Source: Myxococcales bacterium (lineage in GTDB: Bacteria; Myxococcota; Polyangia; Polyangiales; Polyangiaceae). From it: a stretch of 15,667 nt of DNA. The stretch lies in the NCBI GenBank assembly GCA_020430865.1, contig JAGQIY010001149.1, positions 1 to 15,667 of the forward strand. Reading direction: 5' to 3'. Below the pieces are notes generated by a model, which ran no database searches, was not told the DNA's origin, and saw only the letters and a program-made list of their open reading frames with translations. The translations under genes and the position numbers were made by a program. Shown piece by piece: positions 13,431 to 15,667 of this stretch; within the stretch, counting starts at the first letter, position 1; each line of letters starts with the position of its first letter.

Positions 13431-14083
13431 TCTGGCTGAATCGAACTGCGCACGTTGCTGGCTGCGCCCTGGCGCTTACGCTGACCCTGGCGGCCACGGC
13501 GTGTGACCGAGGTTCCGGGGAGCAGGCGCCAGCGGCTCGTGACCTCACCCCGAGAGAGGACCCCAAGGAGCTGCCCAAGCTCGGCGACATCGGGGACTTC
13601 AAGCTCACGGATCAAGCGGGCAAGGCGGTCACGCGAGAGACGCTCAAGGGGGAGCCCTTCGTCGCGGCCTTCTTCTTCACTCGCTGTCCAGTGGTTTGCC
13701 CGCGACTGACCCGGAAGATGCGCGAGGTGCAGAAGCAGGGGCAGGCCGAAGGGCTGGAGTTTCGCTTGGTCAGCTTCAGCGTCGACCCTGACAACGACAC
13801 CCCCGAGGCCTTGACCGCATACGCCAAGAAGAACCAGGTCGACCTGTCGAACTGGGTGTTTCTCACCGGGGACTACGACGTGGTGAAGCGGACGAGCGTC
13901 GAGGGGTTCAAGCAGGTCCTGGAGGGGAAGGCCGATCCAAACGCCGATCATTTTGGCATCCTTCACGGTTCGCATCTGGTCTTGGTGGACGGGGAGGGCC
14001 AGATCCGGGGATTCTATCGGTCGGAGGACGAAGGCGCGACCAAGCGCCTCCTGTCCGACATCGCGCGCCTCGGCTCGAAGTGA
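13427..14083 (+). CDS. SCO1/SenC-family copper/redox lipoprotein
   Basis: This encodes a 218-residue thioredoxin-fold protein anchored on the outside of a membrane. SCO proteins deliver copper to, or maintain the thiols of, the CuA site of cytochrome c oxidase. Residues 1-25 are a signal peptide ending LAATAC, with probable lipidated Cys26. A charged spacer follows to about residue 50. The metal-binding motif is CPVVC (Cys87, Cys91) in FFFTRCPVVCPRL, and the third ligand is His180 in FGILHGSHLVLVD, eight residues before the conserved Asp188. SFSVDPDNDTPEAL is the usual conserved central block, so all key residues are intact. The GTG at 13427 overlaps the preceding stop (GTGA), implying translational coupling; no separate Shine-Dalgarno is present. 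No oxidase genes are nearby, so a general periplasmic thiol or copper role is also possible. Confidence 0.93.
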   Translation: MIWLNRTAHVAGCALALTLTLAATACDRGSGEQAPAARDLTPREDPKELPKLGDIGDFKLTDQAGKAVTRETLKGEPFVAAFFFTRCPVVCPRLTRKMREVQKQGQAEGLEFRLVSFSVDPDNDTPEALTAYAKKNQVDLSNWVFLTGDYDVVKRTSVEGFKQVLEGKADPNADHFGILHGSHLVLVDGEGQIRGFYRSEDEGATKRLLSDIARLGSK

Positions 14084-14149
14084 GGCCGGGGCCGCGCGAG
14101 AGCGCGTGACGGAACGGGGCCATTGGACGCCTCCGAAGTCGACTCGCTC

Positions 14150-14186
14150 GACGCTCCAGGGCGCGTGCCCGACACTATGGAGCGTC
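14150..14186. repeat. Inverted repeat with inner hairpin after the SCO1-like gene
   Basis: GACGCTCCA (14150-14158) pairs with TGGAGCGTC (14178-14186), nine perfect bases, and encloses a second stem GGGC-GCGT-GCCC (14159-14170). The sequence after it is ACTAAATAACC, lacking a U-tract, so it is not a classic terminator for either strand. It could be a factor-assisted transcription stop for the gene ending at 14083 or the outer edge of the pnt control region. Confidence 0.5.
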
Positions 14187-14208
14187 ACTAAATAACCCTT
14201 ACGACATA

Positions 14209-14229
14209 GTTTACATTGGTTTAGTAAAC
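14209..14229. promoter_or_regulatory. Inverted repeat GTTTAC-N9-GTAAAC
   Basis: GTTTAC (14209-14214) and GTAAAC (14224-14229) are perfect 6-base arms around a 9-base spacer, with 15 bases from arm start to arm start. They overlap the presumed -35 region of the pnt promoter and suit a dimeric regulator, whose identity is unknown. Confidence 0.4.
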
Positions 14230-14231
14230 GC

Positions 14232-14247
14232 CGTAACGGTTCGTAAC
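14232..14247 (+). promoter_or_regulatory. Direct repeat CGTAAC, 10-base period
   Basis: CGTAAC occurs at 14232-14237 and again at 14242-14247, exactly one helical turn apart. The second copy overlaps the putative -10 TAACTT. A related GTAAAC lies nine bases earlier (14224). Confidence 0.35.
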
Positions 14248-14249
14248 TT

Positions 14250-14266
14250 TTGCCAAATTTTGGCAA
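14250..14266. promoter_or_regulatory. 17-base pseudo-palindrome TTGCCAAATTTTGGCAA (operator candidate)
   Basis: TTGCCAAA (14250-14257) and TTTGGCAA (14259-14266) are perfect 8-base arms around one T. The site spans the predicted transcription start of pntA, a typical repressor position. It does not match the Rex (TTGTGA...TCACAA) or FNR (TTGAT...ATCAA) consensus. Confidence 0.5.
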
Positions 14267-14311
14267 GTCTGAATTTGGGGGCCGGGTCGAGCATCGCATT
14301 CGCGCTTTACG

Positions 14312-14349
14312 CAGTGCGTTGGTGGCGCTAGACCCAGCCGCGCACTGGG
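14312..14349 (+). promoter_or_regulatory. Alternative leader stems next to the pntA ribosome binding site
   Basis: CAGTGCG (14312-14318) can pair with CGCACTG (14341-14347), while CCCAG (14333-14337) can pair with CTGGG (14345-14349). The two share the bases just ahead of GGAGGTGA (14351-14358), so only one can form at a time. Translational control is possible but unproven. Confidence 0.25.
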
Positions 14350-14361
14350 TGGAGGTGACCG

Positions 14362-15591
14362 ATGGTAGTGGTGCTGATTGCCAAGGAGCGAGAGCCGGAA
14401 CCGCGGGTCTCGGCGACGCCCGAGACCGTCAAGCAGATGGTCGGGTTGGGGCTCGACGTGGAGGTCGAGCGGGGGGCGGGCAGCGGCTCGTTCATCTCCG
14501 ATGCGGCGTTCGAAGCAGCGGGAGCCAAGCTGGTCGAACCAGCGACTCGTTGGTCCGCTGCCGACCTCGTGTTGCGCGTCCGCGGTCCCGAGGGACCAGA
14601 CGATCCCGGCGTGAAGGAGCTGAAGGCGGGCGCCGGACTGATCGCCTTCATCACCCCGCACAAGCACCTCGAGCTCGTGACTTTCCTGGCAGAAAAACGC
14701 GTCAGCTGCCTGGCGATGGAGCTGGTGCCGCGCATCACGCGCGCCCAGAAGATGGATGCCCTCAGCTCCCAGGCCAACATCGCCGGCTACAAGGCAGTGT
14801 TGATGGCGGCGGTGCGGCTGCCGAAGTACTTCCCGCTACTGATGACCGCGGCGGGCACGGTGAAGCCAGCCCGAGTGGTGGTGATGGGCGCAGGCGTCGC
14901 GGGGCTGTCGGCGATCGCCACCGCGCGGCGCCTGGGCGCCGTGGTCGAGGCGAGCGACATTCGCCCTGCCGCCAAGGAGCAGGTGATGAGCCTGGGCGCG
15001 AAGTTCATCGAGCCCCCGGAGCTCGAGGGCGGGGGTGAGGGTGAGGGTGGCTACGCCAAGGAGGTGGGTGCGGACTACCTCAAGCGCCAGCAGAAGGTAG
15101 TCGCGGAGCACTGCGCTCAGGCCGATGTCGTGATCACCACGGCGCTGGTGCCCGGCCGCCCAGCACCGGTGCTCCTGACCAAGGCCACCGTCGAGAAGAT
15201 GCGCCCAGGCAGCATCGTCGTGGACCTCGCGGTGGAGGCTGGCGGCAACTGCGAGCTGGCCAAGGCGGGCGAAGACGTGATGCATCACGGCGTCACCATC
15301 CTCGGGGAAGCGAACATCCCGGGGACCATGCCTGGCGACGCCAGCCTGCTCTACGCGCGCAACGTCCATGCGCTGGTGGATCACCTGGTGAAAGACAAGG
15401 CGCTGGTCTACGACCTCGAAGACGAGGTCACTCAGGGCACGCTGCTCACGCACCAAGGTGACGTGATTCACCCGGCCACTCGCGAGCTCCTCGGGGGCGG
15501 AGTCGGCCCGAAGCAGAAGTCCGACGACGAGTCCGAGGACGCGAAGTCCGACGCGGACACCAAGCAAGCATCTGGGGAGGCTGCGGTATGA
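14362..15591 (+). CDS. pntA: NAD(P) transhydrogenase subunit alpha part 1 (PntAA, NAD(H)-binding domain I)
   Basis: This encodes 409 residues, the soluble NAD(H)-binding subunit of the proton-translocating transhydrogenase, which makes NADPH from NADH using the proton gradient. The hallmark RAQKMDALSSQANIAGY is at 127-143. The second Rossmann loop GAGVAG is at 176-181, followed by a conserved EASDIRPAAKEQV. A glycine/glutamate loop (222-230) precedes YAKE, and EANIPGTMPGDASLLYARN marks the C-terminal lobe. The last 25 residues are charged and low-complexity (KQKSDDESEDAKSDADTK), a likely flexible tail before the membrane subunit. The ATG at 14362 follows the best Shine-Dalgarno in the window (GGAGGTGA). 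The subunit is separate from the membrane part, as in the three-gene form known from Rhodospirillum. The final GTATGA overlaps the next ATG by four bases. Regulation probably acts through the AT-rich region upstream. Confidence 0.97.
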   Translation: MVVVLIAKEREPEPRVSATPETVKQMVGLGLDVEVERGAGSGSFISDAAFEAAGAKLVEPATRWSAADLVLRVRGPEGPDDPGVKELKAGAGLIAFITPHKHLELVTFLAEKRVSCLAMELVPRITRAQKMDALSSQANIAGYKAVLMAAVRLPKYFPLLMTAAGTVKPARVVVMGAGVAGLSAIATARRLGAVVEASDIRPAAKEQVMSLGAKFIEPPELEGGGEGEGGYAKEVGADYLKRQQKVVAEHCAQADVVITTALVPGRPAPVLLTKATVEKMRPGSIVVDLAVEAGGNCELAKAGEDVMHHGVTILGEANIPGTMPGDASLLYARNVHALVDHLVKDKALVYDLEDEVTQGTLLTHQGDVIHPATRELLGGGVGPKQKSDDESEDAKSDADTKQASGEAAV

Positions 15592-15667
15592 TGGGACCTC
15601 TATTGATCGGCATCTACGTGCTCGTGCTCTCGATCTTCGTGGGCTTCGAGATCATCACCAAGGTGCC
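15588..15667 (+). CDS. pntAB: NAD(P) transhydrogenase subunit alpha part 2 (PntAB, membrane), 5' part only
   Basis: The first 26 codons are present before the window ends. They read MMGPLLIGIYVLVLSIFVGF followed by EIITKV, matching the N-terminal membrane helix of the small alpha-2 subunit (family length about 100 residues), which with PntB forms the proton channel. The ATG at 15588 overlaps the pntA stop (ATGA); GGGGAGG (15574-15580) lies seven bases upstream. A second ATG at 15591 is equally possible. A pntB gene is expected further to the right, outside the window. Confidence 0.9.
   Translation, partial: MMGPLLIGIYVLVLSIFVGFEIITKV

Larger units (their letters stand above)
14084..14361. 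promoter_or_regulatory. AT-rich control region upstream of the pnt operon
   Basis: This 278-base gap contains an AT-rich block (about 14186-14275) that stands out from the GC-rich surroundings. Within it TAACTT (14244-14249) is a TANNNT-type -10, 17 bases after TTAGTA (14221-14226), a weak -35. That would give a start of transcription near 14256 and a leader of about 105 bases before the ATG at 14362. The inverted and direct repeats listed separately fall on or next to this putative promoter, as expected of repressor and activator sites. Confidence 0.5.

Noticed and set aside
14093..14106. CGCGC-GAGA-GCGCG hairpin as terminator of the SCO1-like gene
   Set aside because: The stem has only five pairs and no U-tract follows, so it is not called a terminator.
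14250..14266. Rex or FNR operator
   Set aside because: The arms TTGCCAAA/TTTGGCAA lack the TTGTGA or TTGAT cores, so only an unknown operator is claimed.
14238..14276. Sigma-54 promoter near the pntA palindrome
   Set aside because: The GG and GC dinucleotides around TTGCC and TGGCAA are not at the required spacing in either alignment tried.
13214..14299. 361-codon minus-strand frame over the SCO1-like gene
   Set aside because: It is antisense to an intact SCO1-like gene with all motifs, and has no recognisable content.
1..15667. CRISPR arrays, tRNA or rRNA genes, insertion sequences, phage or defence islands
   Set aside because: No spaced direct repeats, cloverleaf sequences, transposase or integrase motifs or terminal inverted repeats were seen.

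Overview
The window looks like ordinary chromosome from a high-GC member of the Myxococcota, probably a Polyangia-type deltaproteobacterium. Four things suggest this: the strong G/C bias at third codon positions, several lineage-style lipoproteins, one small lipoprotein resembling the AgmX/PglI C-terminal domain common in that group, and mixed ATG/GTG starts with short operons. This placement is inference; no rRNA or other marker gene is present. I see no insertion sequence, phage gene, tRNA, rRNA or CRISPR array.

Layout. Positions 1-111 hold the tail of an unknown gene, followed by a plus-strand lipoprotein of unknown function (220-1056). A shared hairpin terminator separates it from a convergent minus-strand lipoprotein (1174-1869). 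That gene is divergent from a TIGR01777-type SDR epimerase (1933-2847), which is followed by a two-TM/RCK potassium channel (2919-3959). A second hairpin terminator separates the channel from a small AgmX-like lipoprotein (4047-4424). After a 318-base gap come an NADH dehydrogenase type II and, overlapping its 5' end, a four-cysteine 65-residue protein (4743-6366). A minus-strand group follows: nitrilase-family hydrolase, unknown 159-residue protein, aldo/keto reductase (8675 to 6472). A gamma-glutamylcyclotransferase-like gene (8819-9295) runs divergently from this group and converges on a GNAT acetyltransferase and a large GT-C-type membrane glycosyltransferase (9336-11896). After a 490-base stretch with no convincing large gene comes a plus-strand pair: ketopantoate reductase-like (12387-13430) and a SCO1-like copper/redox lipoprotein (13427-14083). 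The window ends in the proton-translocating transhydrogenase operon (pntA at 14362-15591, then the start of the membrane alpha-2 subunit), preceded by an AT-rich control region.

How the genes work together. The clearest theme is nicotinamide and respiratory redox: Ndh-2 oxidises NADH to quinone without pumping protons, Pnt exchanges NADH for NADPH using the proton gradient, and the SCO1-like protein points to oxidase copper-site assembly. Ketopantoate reductase, aldo/keto reductase and the SDR all use NAD(P)H. Most neighbouring genes otherwise appear functionally unrelated.

I found no wholly new multi-gene system. The best unexplained signals are four. (i) An exact TANNNT-N6-ATG arrangement, without a Shine-Dalgarno, occurs at four separate genes and suggests leaderless mRNAs. 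(ii) A small four-Cys protein overlaps the start of ndh. (iii) An AT-rich region upstream of pntA is dense in palindromes and repeats. (iv) A plus-strand hairpin with a U-rich tail in the 4425-4742 gap has no plus-strand gene in front of it.
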